From: JAGDZR01 sp049115695
GTDB taxonomy: Bacteria > Bacteroidota > Bacteroidia > Cytophagales > Cyclobacteriaceae
NCBI GenBank assembly: GCA_049115695.1
Contig: JAGDZR010000003.1
Span: 124,001-188,000 of the forward strand
Direction of reading: 5' to 3'
Length of the DNA stretch: 64,000 nt
Positions 28,031 to 37,238 of the stretch are shown here, in pieces. Numbering within the stretch: the stretch's first letter is position 1; each line of letters begins with the position of its first letter. A program made the position numbers and the translations under genes. Under the pieces are notes generated by a model. It made no database searches, had not been told where the DNA came from, and worked only from the letters and a program-made list of their open reading frames with translations.

Positions 28031-28912
28031 TTATTGATTAATCAGGAGATGTTGATGAGCAGATTTGATGTCATCAAATAGTTGCTCACTTCCTGCGTAT
28101 AAAGGCATTCTGACTCGACGATTACACAAGTCGATGGTTTCCATTGCTGTTTTTACTGAAACAGGATTTCCCTCTCGGGCCATCAGTTTGTATAGGTCAG
28201 CCAATTGTGCATCCATCACTTTGGCTTTTTGATCATCGCCAGAAAGCTTTGTCCTAATCATTGAGGCAAATTCCTCTGGTAAATAATTTGCTATGACAGA
28301 AATAATACCAGATCCTCCCAAATCAATCATGGCTAATGCATTTGGGTCATCACCCGAAATTAGATGAAAACCCTGATTCACTTTTGTCGCAATTTGTTGG
28401 CATTGCTGCAAATCGCCAGATGCTTCTTTAACTCCGATGATATTCCCATGCTCGGATAAATGAACAGTCGAGTCAGCTTCCAAATTTATACCTGTGCGGA
28501 AGGGGACATTATACAATATGATTGGCCAGGGGCTATTGTCAGCCAGATAGCTGAAATGCTGAATCATCCCTTTTTGAGATGGTCTGTTATAGTAAGGTGT
28601 CACTGACAACAGGGCTGATATATCCAGACCACTAATCAGGTTGATTTCGTCAATCAGGGCCAAAGTATTGTTGCCGCCTAAACCATAAATAATAGGAACA
28701 CCTGGTTTTAGTCCAATAATATATGTTAAAATTTTGAGTCTTTCTTCTCTCGAGAGCGTTGGGCTTTCTGCAGTAGTACCCATTACTACCAGATAGTCGA
28801 CTCCACCACTAACCGTATGCGCTACAATCTTCTCCAGTGCAGCATAATCTACTTTTAAATCATTATCAAATGGCGTAACCAATGCTACGCCAGTGCCCCT
28901 CAGTTCATTCAT
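28031..28912 (-). CDS. dapA: 4-hydroxy-tetrahydrodipicolinate synthase
   Basis: The first committed enzyme of the lysine/diaminopimelate pathway, 293 residues, condensing pyruvate with aspartate semialdehyde. The Schiff-base Lys162 lies in 'GVKEASGDL', Tyr134 in 'ILYNVPFRTG', and 'GTTAESPTLSREE' forms the carboxylate-binding loop. The ATG at 28912 fits the family start; a GTG two codons upstream is the alternative. The start overlaps the end of the preceding DUF6913-like gene by 8 bases, so they are translationally coupled. A terminator follows. Confidence 0.95.
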   Translation of the reverse strand: MNELRGTGVALVTPFDNDLKVDYAALEKIVAHTVSGGVDYLVVMGTTAESPTLSREERLKILTYIIGLKPGVPIIYGLGGNNTLALIDEINLISGLDISALLSVTPYYNRPSQKGMIQHFSYLADNSPWPIILYNVPFRTGINLEADSTVHLSEHGNIIGVKEASGDLQQCQQIATKVNQGFHLISGDDPNALAMIDLGGSGIISVIANYLPEEFASMIRTKLSGDDQKAKVMDAQLADLYKLMAREGNPVSVKTAMETIDLCNRRVRMPLYAGSEQLFDDIKSAHQHLLINQ

Positions 28913-29408
28913 TGTCACTACTGATCAATTTTAAATATTTATACAGGTCTTCCAATTCAGTTTCACTTTTCGGTTTAACACGCATGTTTAACCAATCGCT
29001 ATTAGGCACATGAAATCCGACGAAATGGCTCGGGTGACATTTAGATGCAATAAGCTTCACCATGGGATGACCTTGACGGTCAAGTATTATGACCAAATCA
29101 AAGGGTTGGCTGATAAATGACAGACCTGCTTCCGACTTGATTTCTCCTAAAAGCGAGACATCATTTTTGGTGATCAATGGGTTTATTGCTGGTTGGTCTA
29201 CTTTGCCACGCGAAGTTATACCAATTATGTGTATTAACTTTTGATCCTGCTCCATTCGCGATACAAATTCACTCAGTCTGTTAGGCAGCCGATCATCAGT
29301 GTTGATGATAATACCGACGAAATTAGCAGCCAAATACCCCTTAGAAGCTGGTCTGGTTTTCTTTAGTCCTCTATTGGACGAAATTTTGACGAAGAAATCC
29401 TTTAACAT
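28905..29408 (-). CDS. DUF6913-like conserved protein
   Basis: A soluble protein of 167 residues with a basic N-terminus, 'NFVGIIINTDD' near residue 28, 'LLGEIKSEAGLSFISQPFDL' in the middle, 'LASKCHPSHFVG'-like 'IASKCHPSHFVGFHV' near 123 and a charged tail. The pattern of an 'S/A..C.A..RVG'-like final block matches short Bacteroidota proteins I recall as DUF6913, always small and uncharacterised. It lies 5 bases downstream of ligA and overlaps dapA, so it belongs to a ligA-DUF6913-dapA operon. Confidence 0.65.
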   Translation of the reverse strand: MLKDFFVKISSNRGLKKTRPASKGYLAANFVGIIINTDDRLPNRLSEFVSRMEQDQKLIHIIGITSRGKVDQPAINPLITKNDVSLLGEIKSEAGLSFISQPFDLVIILDRQGHPMVKLIASKCHPSHFVGFHVPNSDWLNMRVKPKSETELEDLYKYLKLISSDNE

Positions 29409-29413
29409 GGCCG

Positions 29414-31456
29414 CTAAGATATCATATTTCCGAATTCAATTTCAGAGATGATTTTAACTCCCAGCTTTTCTGCTTTAGCAAGTTTAGCGGGACCCATTTT
29501 ATCACCCGCAATCAGGTAGTCAGTACTTCCTGAAACTCCTGAAAGTACTTTGCCTCCATTTGATTTGATTAATGTTTTGAGTTCGTCTCGTCCATATTGA
29601 CTAAAAACACCTGACACCACAAATGAAGTACCTTCCAGCACTGAAGACACTTTGTTTTCTGTCTGCAGAGATTTGAAATTTAATTCAGCTTTCTTCAATC
29701 TATTGACCAAATCAATGTTGAGTGGATCTGAAAAAAACTGGACTATGCTTTCTGCAATTCTTTCACCTATTTCATGAACACCCGCAATGGTTTCCTGATC
29801 TGCTTGAATCAAATGATCAATATCCTCGAAATGCTCACTTAGTTTTTCAGCCACCGTTTTACCAACATACCGGATACCCATTCCAAAAAGGACGGTTTGA
29901 AAAGGCATCTCCTTAGACTTCTGTATAGATGAAATGACATTTTCTGCTGTTTTATCTTTGATTGATCTTGCTTTTGTTTCTCCTGACTCTTCTGTCAGTG
30001 TGAATTTCAAGCCATTGATCTGATCAAACGTCAGAGAATAAAGGTCTGCAATGTCCTTGATCAACCCAGCGTCCCATAATCCCCTAATGGTGCGCGGACC
30101 TAGTGAATCGATCTGCATTGCATTTCGAGAAATAAAGTGTTCAATTTTTCCAAGCACTTGAGGGGGGCAAGCCTTATCATTCGGGCAATAGTGATTGGCT
30201 TCTCCTTCTTTTCTTACCAGCGCTGTATGACATTCCGGACAAACAGTAATGTATTCTACGGGATGTGCACCGGTTTTGCGTTGAGCAGTATTAACTCCAG
30301 TAATTTTAGGAATAATCTCACCCCCTTTTTCTACATATACCTCATCACCAACATGGAGGTTGAGCCGTTGAATTTCATTGGCATTGTGTAGACTCGCTCG
30401 TTTAACTGTAGTACCAGCTAAAGAAACAGGCTTCAGGTTAGCCACAGGTGTGATAGACCCTGTTCTGCCGACTTGATAGCTCACTGATTGCAAATGTGTA
30501 CTGGCACTTTCTGATTTGTATTTATAAGCGATTGCCCATCTTGGGCTCTTAGCTGTAAAGCCTAATTCTTCCTGTTGCGCTGTACTGTTCACCTTGATGA
30601 CAATACCATCTGTATCAAGCGGAAGTTCTGCTCTTTTAGTCTCCCATTTGTCAATGTATTTAAGCACTTCGGCTATGTTTTGGCATTTCTCCCAAGACTG
30701 TGAGACGTTAAATGACAGTGTTTTTAGAAGCTCCAGACCTTCTTCATGACTCTCCAATTTTTTCTCAGCGCTCAAAAACGAATAGAGATAGCAGTCCATC
30801 TTTCGTTCGGCCACAATACTTGAGTCTTGCATTTTCATCGTTCCGGAAGCTGTGTTTCTAGGATTTGCAAATAAGGGACTACCATTTGCTGCTGCCTTGG
30901 TGTTCAACTCTTCAAATGCAGATAATGGCATAAATACCTCTCCACGTACCTCAAATGAATCAGGATAGTCTCCATAAAGTCTTAGTGGAAGTGTTTTGAT
31001 CGTTTTAGCATTAACCGTGATATCATCACCTTTTGTTCCATCCCCTCTAGTGACAGCTCTAGTCAAGATTCCGTTTTCATACCAGATACTCAACGCCAAC
31101 CCATCAAATTTGAGTTCACATACGTATTCATATGCTTCACTTCCAAGTAATTTTTTCACACGCTCATCAAACTCGATAAGTTCCTCTTGCGAATAAGTGT
31201 TCCCTAACGAAAGCATCGGGAACTTGTGAGTAACAGTTTCAAACTTCCTGGAAATAGTACCACCTACGCGCTGAGTGGGTGAATCTGGCCTTTTGAGTGT
31301 TGGATGAGCGCTTTCTAGTGCTTCTAGTTTCTTAAGCCTTTGATCAAAATCATAATCTGAAATTTCCGATCTGTTCTCTTGATAATACAAGTAGTTGTGA
31401 TAATTCAGCTCATCTGTGAGTCTCGCTATTTCTTCCTGAAGATCGCTTTGATTCAT
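29414..31456 (-). CDS. ligA: NAD-dependent DNA ligase
   Basis: The replicative ligase, 680 residues from the ATG at 31456; an upstream in-frame start would add 15 atypical residues. Domains in order: Ia ('YYQENRSEISDYDFDQRL'), adenylation with Lys116 in 'CELKFDGLAL', OB fold, the four-cysteine zinc finger ('CPECHTALV' to 'CPNDKACP', about residues 400-425), helix-hairpin-helix repeats ('GMGIRYVGKTVAEKL', 'VHEIGERIAESI') and a C-terminal BRCT domain ('FVVSGVFSQYGRDELKTLI'). Divergent from the TetR gene, with 55 bases between the two chosen starts. It heads a tight operon with DUF6913 and dapA. Confidence 0.97.
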   Translation of the reverse strand: MNQSDLQEEIARLTDELNYHNYLYYQENRSEISDYDFDQRLKKLEALESAHPTLKRPDSPTQRVGGTISRKFETVTHKFPMLSLGNTYSQEELIEFDERVKKLLGSEAYEYVCELKFDGLALSIWYENGILTRAVTRGDGTKGDDITVNAKTIKTLPLRLYGDYPDSFEVRGEVFMPLSAFEELNTKAAANGSPLFANPRNTASGTMKMQDSSIVAERKMDCYLYSFLSAEKKLESHEEGLELLKTLSFNVSQSWEKCQNIAEVLKYIDKWETKRAELPLDTDGIVIKVNSTAQQEELGFTAKSPRWAIAYKYKSESASTHLQSVSYQVGRTGSITPVANLKPVSLAGTTVKRASLHNANEIQRLNLHVGDEVYVEKGGEIIPKITGVNTAQRKTGAHPVEYITVCPECHTALVRKEGEANHYCPNDKACPPQVLGKIEHFISRNAMQIDSLGPRTIRGLWDAGLIKDIADLYSLTFDQINGLKFTLTEESGETKARSIKDKTAENVISSIQKSKEMPFQTVLFGMGIRYVGKTVAEKLSEHFEDIDHLIQADQETIAGVHEIGERIAESIVQFFSDPLNIDLVNRLKKAELNFKSLQTENKVSSVLEGTSFVVSGVFSQYGRDELKTLIKSNGGKVLSGVSGSTDYLIAGDKMGPAKLAKAEKLGVKIISEIEFGNMIS

Positions 31457-31511
31457 TGTCTCTAACCTGATATGTATAGTTTTGCAATTTATTAGAATCA
31501 ATTATTGGGAA

Positions 31512-32153
31512 GTGGAGGATAAGCGGATTTTTATTCTAAAAACAGCGGAGGAGATTTTCGCGAAAAATGGCATTAAACCTACTAAAGTGATTGACATAGC
31601 CAATCAGGCGCATATAAGTAAAAAGACGATCTATCAAATTTTTCGATCAAAAGAGAATCTGGTAAAGGAGGTTTTCTCATTTGCTTTGCAAAGAACTCAT
31701 GATGAAATAGAGCAGGCGTTTAGTACAAATAAGGCATTTATTGAGAAGCTCGTTGATTATTTAACAGTAGTGAACAATTCACTAATAGCTTATTCAGATC
31801 CAGTTTTAGCGGAGTACGTTAGTCAATCATCTATCAAGCATCATATGGATGAATATTTGCAGTTTGCTGTATTTGATCGCTTTCCTCAATTTGTAAAGCA
31901 AGGTGTTAGTGATAAGTGTGTAAACCCCGAGACCAATGTTGACGCACTTGTACTTGTATTTAGAAATGCTCTTGGAAATCTATTAGGGGGCAAATCAGCA
32001 AAAGATCTTCCGGAAGGTTTTAAAATGGGTGATCATAAAGCACTATTTTGTCATAATCTGGTTCTCATATTTAGAGGAATTCTCAACGAAACGGCATTGC
32101 GTGAATTCAATGCAGCGGTGAAAGTTCATGCAACCCTAAATACCTACTACTAA
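31512..32153 (+). CDS. TetR/AcrR family transcriptional regulator
   Basis: A DNA-binding protein of 213 residues from a GTG at 31512 ('EDKRIFILKTAEEIFAKNG'). No in-frame ATG exists near the start; a TTG at 31482 is an alternative but adds ten residues that precede the usual TetR start. The helix-turn-helix is clear ('KVIDIANQAHISKKTIYQIF', about residues 27-46). The C-terminal ligand domain is variable, as usual. It is divergent from ligA, and its stop overlaps the ATG of the tRNA nucleotidyltransferase by one base, so it is co-transcribed with a housekeeping gene, an odd pairing for a TetR regulator. Confidence 0.85.
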   Translation: MEDKRIFILKTAEEIFAKNGIKPTKVIDIANQAHISKKTIYQIFRSKENLVKEVFSFALQRTHDEIEQAFSTNKAFIEKLVDYLTVVNNSLIAYSDPVLAEYVSQSSIKHHMDEYLQFAVFDRFPQFVKQGVSDKCVNPETNVDALVLVFRNALGNLLGGKSAKDLPEGFKMGDHKALFCHNLVLIFRGILNETALREFNAAVKVHATLNTYY

Positions 32154-33565
32154 TGGCAGACTTTAAAGCCATCATAGCATCGAATATGATGCTCAAATTG
32201 ATCTCAGAACTTGCTACAAAGGATGAGTTAGAAACTTATGTAGTTGGAGGCTTTGTCAGAGACGCACTCCTGGAGAGGCCATTGACAGATATTGATATTG
32301 TTTGCATAGGCAGTGGTATCGAACTAGCAGTAGCGTTAAAGGAGCGTCTGGGACCATCAGCCAACCTGACGGTTTATCAGAGCTTCGGAACAGCGGCTGT
32401 TACTTACCAGGGGGAGGTTGTGGAGTTTGTGGGGGCAAGAAAGGAATCATACCGAAAGGACAGTAGAAAGCCCATCGTTGAAAATGGATCGCTCCAGGAT
32501 GATCAAAACAGGCGCGACTTTACCATTAATGCCCTTGCTGTATCGCTGTTAGAACACAATCTGGGCCAATTGATTGACCCCTTTGATGGTGTCTCTGATA
32601 TCAAGCGTAAAATCATTAAAACTCCCTTAGAGCCAAAGATTACCTTTTCGGATGATCCACTGAGAATGATGAGGGCTGTAAGGTTTGCAGCGCAGCTCAA
32701 ATTTGATATTGAAGCCAACACTTTTGAGGGCATAAGAAGTATGGCTGATCGCATTGACATTGTATCAAAGGAGCGAGTCGCAGATGAATTGCATAAAATT
32801 GTATTATCACCAGTTCCTTCATTTGGTTTTAAGTTGCTGTATCACAGCGACTTATTGAAACATATTTTCCCTGAATTCGAGAAATTAAAGGGCGTGAGTG
32901 TTCGTGATGGAAAAGGGCACAAGGACAATTTCTATCACACCTTACAGGTGCTGGATAACATTTCGGAAGTGACTGATGAACTATGGTTGAGATGGGCGGC
33001 CATTATGCATGACATTGCGAAACCAGCTACACAGCGTTTCAATAAACGAGCTGGCTGGACTTTTCATGGACATGAAGACCTTGGAGCTAAGTGGGTTCCA
33101 AAGATCTTCAGGAGAATGAAATTACCACTTAATGATCACATGAAATATGTTCAAAAACTGGTTAAACTTCATTTGCGTCCAATTGCGTTGGTCAAAGAAG
33201 AAGTCACCGATTCGGCTGTTCGACGTTTGGTTTTTGAAGCGGGTGATGACATTGATGACCTAATGATGCTTTGTAGAGCAGATATTACTTCCAAAAACCA
33301 TGATAAAGTGAGAAAATACCTCGCCAACTTTGGTAAGGTTGAACAAAAAATCAAAGAAGTCGAAGAAATGGATCGCGTCAGGAATTTTCAAAATCCTGTG
33401 ACAGGCGAGGATATTATGCAACTTTTCAATGTAGAACCATCGAAAATTATCGGTGAGTTGAAAGAGGAAATAAAGGAAGCCATACTTGAGGGTGTTATAC
33501 CCAATGAAAGAGAAGCAGCAATTAAACTGATGCGTAATATTGCGCAAAAGAAGGGGTTGGTGTAG
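32153..33565 (+). CDS. cca: tRNA nucleotidyltransferase / poly(A) polymerase family with HD domain
   Basis: A protein of 470 residues. The class II nucleotidyltransferase head is at residues 28-170: 'VVGGFVRDALLERPLTDIDI' with metal ligands Asp46 and Asp48, 'RRDFTINALAVSL' and 'DPLRMMRAVRFAAQL'. An HD domain follows ('HTLQVLDNIS', 'AAIMHDIAKPATQRF'). The layout is that of CCA-adding enzymes, which build or repair the 3'-CCA of tRNA; sequence alone does not exclude a poly(A) polymerase. The gene overlaps the TetR stop by one base, and a promoter for the following TPR gene lies over its last bases. Confidence 0.9.
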   Translation: MADFKAIIASNMMLKLISELATKDELETYVVGGFVRDALLERPLTDIDIVCIGSGIELAVALKERLGPSANLTVYQSFGTAAVTYQGEVVEFVGARKESYRKDSRKPIVENGSLQDDQNRRDFTINALAVSLLEHNLGQLIDPFDGVSDIKRKIIKTPLEPKITFSDDPLRMMRAVRFAAQLKFDIEANTFEGIRSMADRIDIVSKERVADELHKIVLSPVPSFGFKLLYHSDLLKHIFPEFEKLKGVSVRDGKGHKDNFYHTLQVLDNISEVTDELWLRWAAIMHDIAKPATQRFNKRAGWTFHGHEDLGAKWVPKIFRRMKLPLNDHMKYVQKLVKLHLRPIALVKEEVTDSAVRRLVFEAGDDIDDLMMLCRADITSKNHDKVRKYLANFGKVEQKIKEVEEMDRVRNFQNPVTGEDIMQLFNVEPSKIIGELKEEIKEAILEGVIPNEREAAIKLMRNIAQKKGLV

Positions 33566-33589
33566 AACTGTTCATATTGTCTATATTTG
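33557..33589 (+). promoter_or_regulatory. Candidate Bacteroidota promoter for the TPR gene
   Basis: TTG at 33557-33559, 22 bases, then TATATTTG at 33582-33589, a full match to the -7 form TAnnTTTG. It lies 27 bases before the ATG and overlaps the end of cca. Confidence 0.5.
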
Positions 33590-33616
33590 CGGGTTTTAAA
33601 ATTCAAATAAGTTATA

Positions 33617-34315
33617 ATGAAAAGAGTACTAGTATTGGCACTTGGGCTGTGTGTTGCAGGATTAGCAAGTGCTCAGGAACGACAAGCAAATGACACGTTA
33701 CCTCCTATGGGTGTCCAGCAGCAAGCATTTATTTATGGTCTTGCTATGAAATACAATGATTTGAATATGGCAAAATCGGCTTTGTACAACATATTGTCGT
33801 ACAATCCAGCCAACGTTAATATACTAGATTCCTTAGCGTTATTATATTTTGAAAATCAGGAGTTTGCTCCAGCGGTTTTAATCAGTCAGGATATTTTGGC
33901 CATTAACCCTAAGGATATGTTGGCCACAGAAATTGCTGCTTTGAGCTTTGAGCGATTAGGAGTGAAGGATAGAGCCATACCACACTACGAAAAAATGTAT
34001 CTGGCCAATAACAACATCAACTTACTGTATCAGATTGCCTTCTTGCAGTTGGATGTAAAGCGATTTAATGAAGCAGATAATAATGCTGATGTAATCATTG
34101 CAGATGCCAAGGCTGAGACACTTAAAATGCTGTTTCCTCGAGTCAGACAGGGAGAAACTCAGGAAGTATCTCTAAAGGCTGCTGCTTACCGTTTGAAAGC
34201 AATGATTCAGGAGGAAAAAGGAAATACTGATGAAGCCAAGTCTTTGTACTTAAAGACGCTTGAATTAGCTCCTGGTTTTGAAATGGCACAACAGCAATTA
34301 GCTGCCGTAAAATGA
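33617..34315 (+). CDS. Exported TPR-repeat protein
   Basis: A protein of 232 residues with a signal peptide ending 'GLASA|QE'. Tetratricopeptide-like helical pairs run through the mature part ('AKSALYNILSYNPANVNILD', 'LISQDILAINPKDMLATE', 'HYEKMYLANNNINLLYQIAF', and 'GNTDEAKSLYLKTLELAPGF' at the end). TPRs bind proteins; the partner is not known. A well-formed promoter lies just upstream. It converges with the SRPBCC gene 12 bases away. Confidence 0.8.
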   Translation: MKRVLVLALGLCVAGLASAQERQANDTLPPMGVQQQAFIYGLAMKYNDLNMAKSALYNILSYNPANVNILDSLALLYFENQEFAPAVLISQDILAINPKDMLATEIAALSFERLGVKDRAIPHYEKMYLANNNINLLYQIAFLQLDVKRFNEADNNADVIIADAKAETLKMLFPRVRQGETQEVSLKAAAYRLKAMIQEEKGNTDEAKSLYLKTLELAPGFEMAQQQLAAVK

Positions 34316-34327
34316 TCTTAATTTTGG

Positions 34328-34786
34328 CTACTGCTCGGCTACTTGTTTTAGCCGAGCAAGCCAATTTAGCAAGTCTGAATGTACACCATGATGGGAATAA
34401 AAGAGAGTAGATAAAATACCCTCAATGGACATTTCGACACTGGCTATAGTCTGATATTCTTCTGTCTTTTCCAGTTTCCAGATCAAAATACACTTCAGCC
34501 ATTTTGTCTTACCATTTGAGGACAATAGGTAAGGCGCTTTTATTGATTCAATCGTATTGTGAAATTTGTGACCTCTCATGTTTAGGTCATACCTGGTCCC
34601 CTCACTTACTTGGTCTGAAATTTGCGTAACAATTTCTGAATTCCATTCATGCCATTTATCAATGGACATGACATGGTCCCAGATCTTCTCTATTGGTGCA
34701 TTAATAATGGTCGACTGAGCGTCACGAACACTGGCTTGCTCATTGATCTTTCCATTTCTTGCTAGGCTTAGGTGCTTTTGTGTCAT
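34328..34786 (-). CDS. SRPBCC (START-like) family protein
   Basis: A soluble protein of 152 residues. 'STIINAPIEKIWDHVMSIDK' followed by 'WHEWNSEIV' is the typical start of the polyketide cyclase/dehydrase SRPBCC fold, which forms a deep hydrophobic ligand pocket; 'VEMSIEGILSTLFYS' and the C-terminal helix 'LLNWLARLKQVAEQ' complete it. The ligand is unknown. Its last codons contain a 10-bp perfect inverted repeat (34332-34358) without a T run. Divergent from msrA with 111 bases between. Confidence 0.8.
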   Translation of the reverse strand: MTQKHLSLARNGKINEQASVRDAQSTIINAPIEKIWDHVMSIDKWHEWNSEIVTQISDQVSEGTRYDLNMRGHKFHNTIESIKAPYLLSSNGKTKWLKCILIWKLEKTEEYQTIASVEMSIEGILSTLFYSHHGVHSDLLNWLARLKQVAEQ

Positions 34787-34846
34787 GCTTAAATATTACC
34801 AACTATAAATGTATGAAAATGTATTCACCTAAAGCGAATAAAAAAC

Positions 34847-34879
34847 TTGAACTTTTAGCATTTTCGTGCGTTACATTTG
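34847..34879 (+). promoter_or_regulatory. Candidate Bacteroidota promoter for msrA
   Basis: TTG at 34847-34849, a 22-base gap, then TACATTTG at 34872-34879 (TAnnTTTG form). It lies 18 bases before the msrA ATG. Confidence 0.5.
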
Positions 34880-34897
34880 TCTTAAGATAATTTAATC

Positions 34898-35425
34898 ATG
34901 GAAAGGGCAGTATTTGGTGCAGGCTGTTTTTGGTGTACAGAAGCGATTTTTCAAAAGCTTAATGGGGTGATAAGTGTGGACCCTGCATATACCGGTGGGC
35001 ATAAGGATAATCCTACTTACAATGAGGTATGTATGGGGACGACAGGTCATGCCGAAGTTATCGATATAACCTTTGACCCTGACGTCATTACTTTTGGGCA
35101 GTTGCTTGAGGTTTTTTGGAAGACCCACGATCCTACAACATTAAACCGACAGGGAAATGATATTGGTACCCAATACAGATCTGCAATTTTCTATAGTAAT
35201 GAATCACAGCGCTCAGTTGCCGTATTATCAAAAGAAAAGCTTGACGAATCGGGAGCCTGGGAGCAACCTATCGTGACCGATATTGTTAAATTAGGTGCCA
35301 TATACCCAGCTGAAAATTATCATCATAACTACTTCAATGCCCACAAATCAGAGGCATATTGTGCAATGGTTATTAAGCCTAAGCTGGATAAGTTTGAAAA
35401 AGCTTTTAAGCCACTATTGCATTAA
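34898..35425 (+). CDS. msrA: Peptide methionine sulfoxide reductase A
   Basis: A cytoplasmic repair enzyme of 175 residues that reduces methionine-S-sulfoxide. The active-site motif 'GAGCFWCTEA' places the catalytic Cys10 and a second Cys13; 'YTGGHKDNPTYNEVCMGTTG' and 'HDPTTLNRQGNDIGTQYRS' are family hallmarks. There is no fused MsrB domain and no msrB gene is adjacent. Its end overlaps the next, convergent gene by 4 bases. Confidence 0.95.
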   Translation: MERAVFGAGCFWCTEAIFQKLNGVISVDPAYTGGHKDNPTYNEVCMGTTGHAEVIDITFDPDVITFGQLLEVFWKTHDPTTLNRQGNDIGTQYRSAIFYSNESQRSVAVLSKEKLDESGAWEQPIVTDIVKLGAIYPAENYHHNYFNAHKSEAYCAMVIKPKLDKFEKAFKPLLH

Positions 35426-36288
35426 TAATTAAGAGCTGTCTCGTCTTCCATTTCAATGGTATAGGGTACCCATATTTCATCGATTAGACCATTTGATTCA
35501 TTTGGGATTTGCCCAAGATGCTTCCACTTATGTGATGTCAGACTTGGCTTGAATGTGATGCTGAGGTCCTGAATATTATTGTCCCCTGGATAAGCCATTT
35601 GTATGTTCTCGACATAGGAGTTTCCATTGTAAGAATATGTACCACCTCCGGCTCCAAAGATTTGATCACCATCTCGATCATACTTCATCCACACAAAATG
35701 TGTTGGTGTTATAAGCTTCATATAGCCAGTAAACTCCGGGTAAGACAAATAGGGGCCTTCATTTGTCTCTCGATATGAAGAAAGATTCCAGCTACCAATC
35801 AGTGCATGTTTGTTGCGTTCCTGTGGAGCTATTGGACTCCAAACCTCTTCGATTTTAGTAGAACCAATTACCTTGATCCCATCTTCACCGATTCCCATTT
35901 GCTTTGCATGTCCTGTATGCATCCATTTTCCGTCTTTCATTTCCACTTCGAATGGAATTGATTGCCCAAGTTCACTAGACCCGGGGGGGTAAAAGAAATC
36001 TATTTTTTCAATGTACTTATTATCCTTAAACGAATAGGTGCCACCACCCATGCCCAACAGCATATTTGACTGAGCGTCATATTTATACCAGGTAAAATGT
36101 GTCGGCGTGATATGCTTTTGATAAATAACATATTCCTCATACTGCTGCCAGTCCTTACCGTTGTTGGCATGATCTATGTAAGATATGAGCTCCCAGGAAC
36201 CTTCCAGACTGGTTGCCGTGTAATCCTGAGTCTGATTACTTAGCGTCGAAAAATGAAAAGCCAGAATAATAAAGACAAGAGATTTCAT
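35422..36288 (-). CDS. Exported protein with two tandem lipocalin-like domains
   Basis: A protein of 288 residues with a signal peptide ('MKSLVFIILAFHFSTLS'). The mature part consists of two copies of a ~120-residue unit. Copy one: 'LEGSWELISYIDHANNGKDW', 'KHITPTHFTWYKYDAQSNML', 'GMGGGTYSFKDNKYIEKIDF', then 'KWMHTGHAK' and 'EEVWSPI'. Copy two: 'LIGSWNLSSYRE', 'LITPTHFVWMKYDRDGDQIF', 'GAGGGTYSYNGNSYVENIQM', then 'KWKHLGQIP' and 'DEIWVPY'. Each resembles the small beta-barrel 'G(S/T)W.L' proteins common as exported lipocalin-like domains in Bacteroidota. The ligand is unknown. Confidence 0.75.
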   Translation of the reverse strand: MKSLVFIILAFHFSTLSNQTQDYTATSLEGSWELISYIDHANNGKDWQQYEEYVIYQKHITPTHFTWYKYDAQSNMLLGMGGGTYSFKDNKYIEKIDFFYPPGSSELGQSIPFEVEMKDGKWMHTGHAKQMGIGEDGIKVIGSTKIEEVWSPIAPQERNKHALIGSWNLSSYRETNEGPYLSYPEFTGYMKLITPTHFVWMKYDRDGDQIFGAGGGTYSYNGNSYVENIQMAYPGDNNIQDLSITFKPSLTSHKWKHLGQIPNESNGLIDEIWVPYTIEMEDETALNY

Positions 36289-36414
36289 AAGACTATCAGT
36301 TTGGGTTGCTTAATAATTTAAAGAAAATCCAATAAAAAATCAATTAAATGGGGGAGAGATTATGGCGTGAGTTCAGGAATTGACCGAGTAACAACTGTTT
36401 GTGGATCCTTCAAA

Positions 36415-37233
36415 ATGAAAAAGTATATAACTTGTGAGTTAATGAAATCATTGTGCATCATATTTGGATTTTTTCTTGTTTTCGTAACTGATTCGAAAGC
36501 TCAAGGAGATACAGTAGAGTTGGTTGGTGTTTACCAGGGAGTATCGCTATTCATACAAAATCCATTTATTCGAACACAGCAAAAATTCTGTGTTGAAGGG
36601 GTTTATGTCAATGGCAACAAGCTGAATTTAAATTATCGACTTAGTGCACTTAAGATAGATTTTGACCAACAGGATCTTTATACGCCAGTGTCGGTAAAGG
36701 TGATAGCCTCGGATTCACTTTGTATTCCGGTGATCATTAATCCAGATGCCATATTATTTCACACATTCTTCAAATTCAATCAGGCGGCAATCTCGGATAG
36801 CGCAATCATTTGGTCAACAGAAGGGGAGAAGGTAAATGGTGAATACGTTATTGAAAAACAACAGAGCGGTATTTGGTCAGAATTGATTCGAATGCCATCA
36901 AATGGAGAATTTGAAAAATCAGAGTATGCCTATATTCCGGATCTGGAAGAAGGAGGTAATAAGTTTCGCGTCAAATATGATTTTGGGAATGGAAGATTCC
37001 TGTATTCCCGGGAATTAATTTTCGACTTTTATCCTGATCCCGTAACATTCGAACCAAAGGCTACCCGGTCGAGGCTTTCATTTTCACGAGTAGCCAAGTA
37101 TGAAATTTATGATCCAAACAGCAAACTAGTTATGCAGGGACAAGCCGCTGAAGTTGATGTTCGCGGGTTGATACCTGGAGATTATGTGATCTATTTTGAT
37201 GGTAAGGATCCAGGTGTTTTTCGCAAGGAATAA
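36415..37233 (+). CDS. Exported protein of unknown function, possible C-terminal sorting-like tail
   Basis: A protein of 272 residues from the ATG at 36415; an internal ATG at 36442 would give a shorter and equally good signal peptide ending 'VTDSKA|QGD'. The sequence is all-beta in character: 'KINGEYVIEKQ'-like strands (here 'VNGEYVIEKQQSGIWSELIR') resembling fibronectin-like modules, and a C-terminal ~75 residues ('FYPDPVTFEP', 'KYEIYDPNSKLVMQG', 'VDVRGLIPGDYVIYFDG') that resemble the type 9 secretion C-terminal domain, although its last residues extend beyond the usual end. If so it is secreted or surface-bound. Function is otherwise unknown. Confidence 0.6.
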   Translation: MKKYITCELMKSLCIIFGFFLVFVTDSKAQGDTVELVGVYQGVSLFIQNPFIRTQQKFCVEGVYVNGNKLNLNYRLSALKIDFDQQDLYTPVSVKVIASDSLCIPVIINPDAILFHTFFKFNQAAISDSAIIWSTEGEKVNGEYVIEKQQSGIWSELIRMPSNGEFEKSEYAYIPDLEEGGNKFRVKYDFGNGRFLYSRELIFDFYPDPVTFEPKATRSRLSFSRVAKYEIYDPNSKLVMQGQAAEVDVRGLIPGDYVIYFDGKDPGVFRKE

Positions 37234-37238
37234 GCCTG

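Noticed and set aside
34332..34358. Perfect 10-bp inverted repeat in the 3' end of the SRPBCC gene, between convergent genes
   Set aside because: No T run follows on either strand, so I do not call it an intrinsic terminator; it also codes for the protein's C-terminus.
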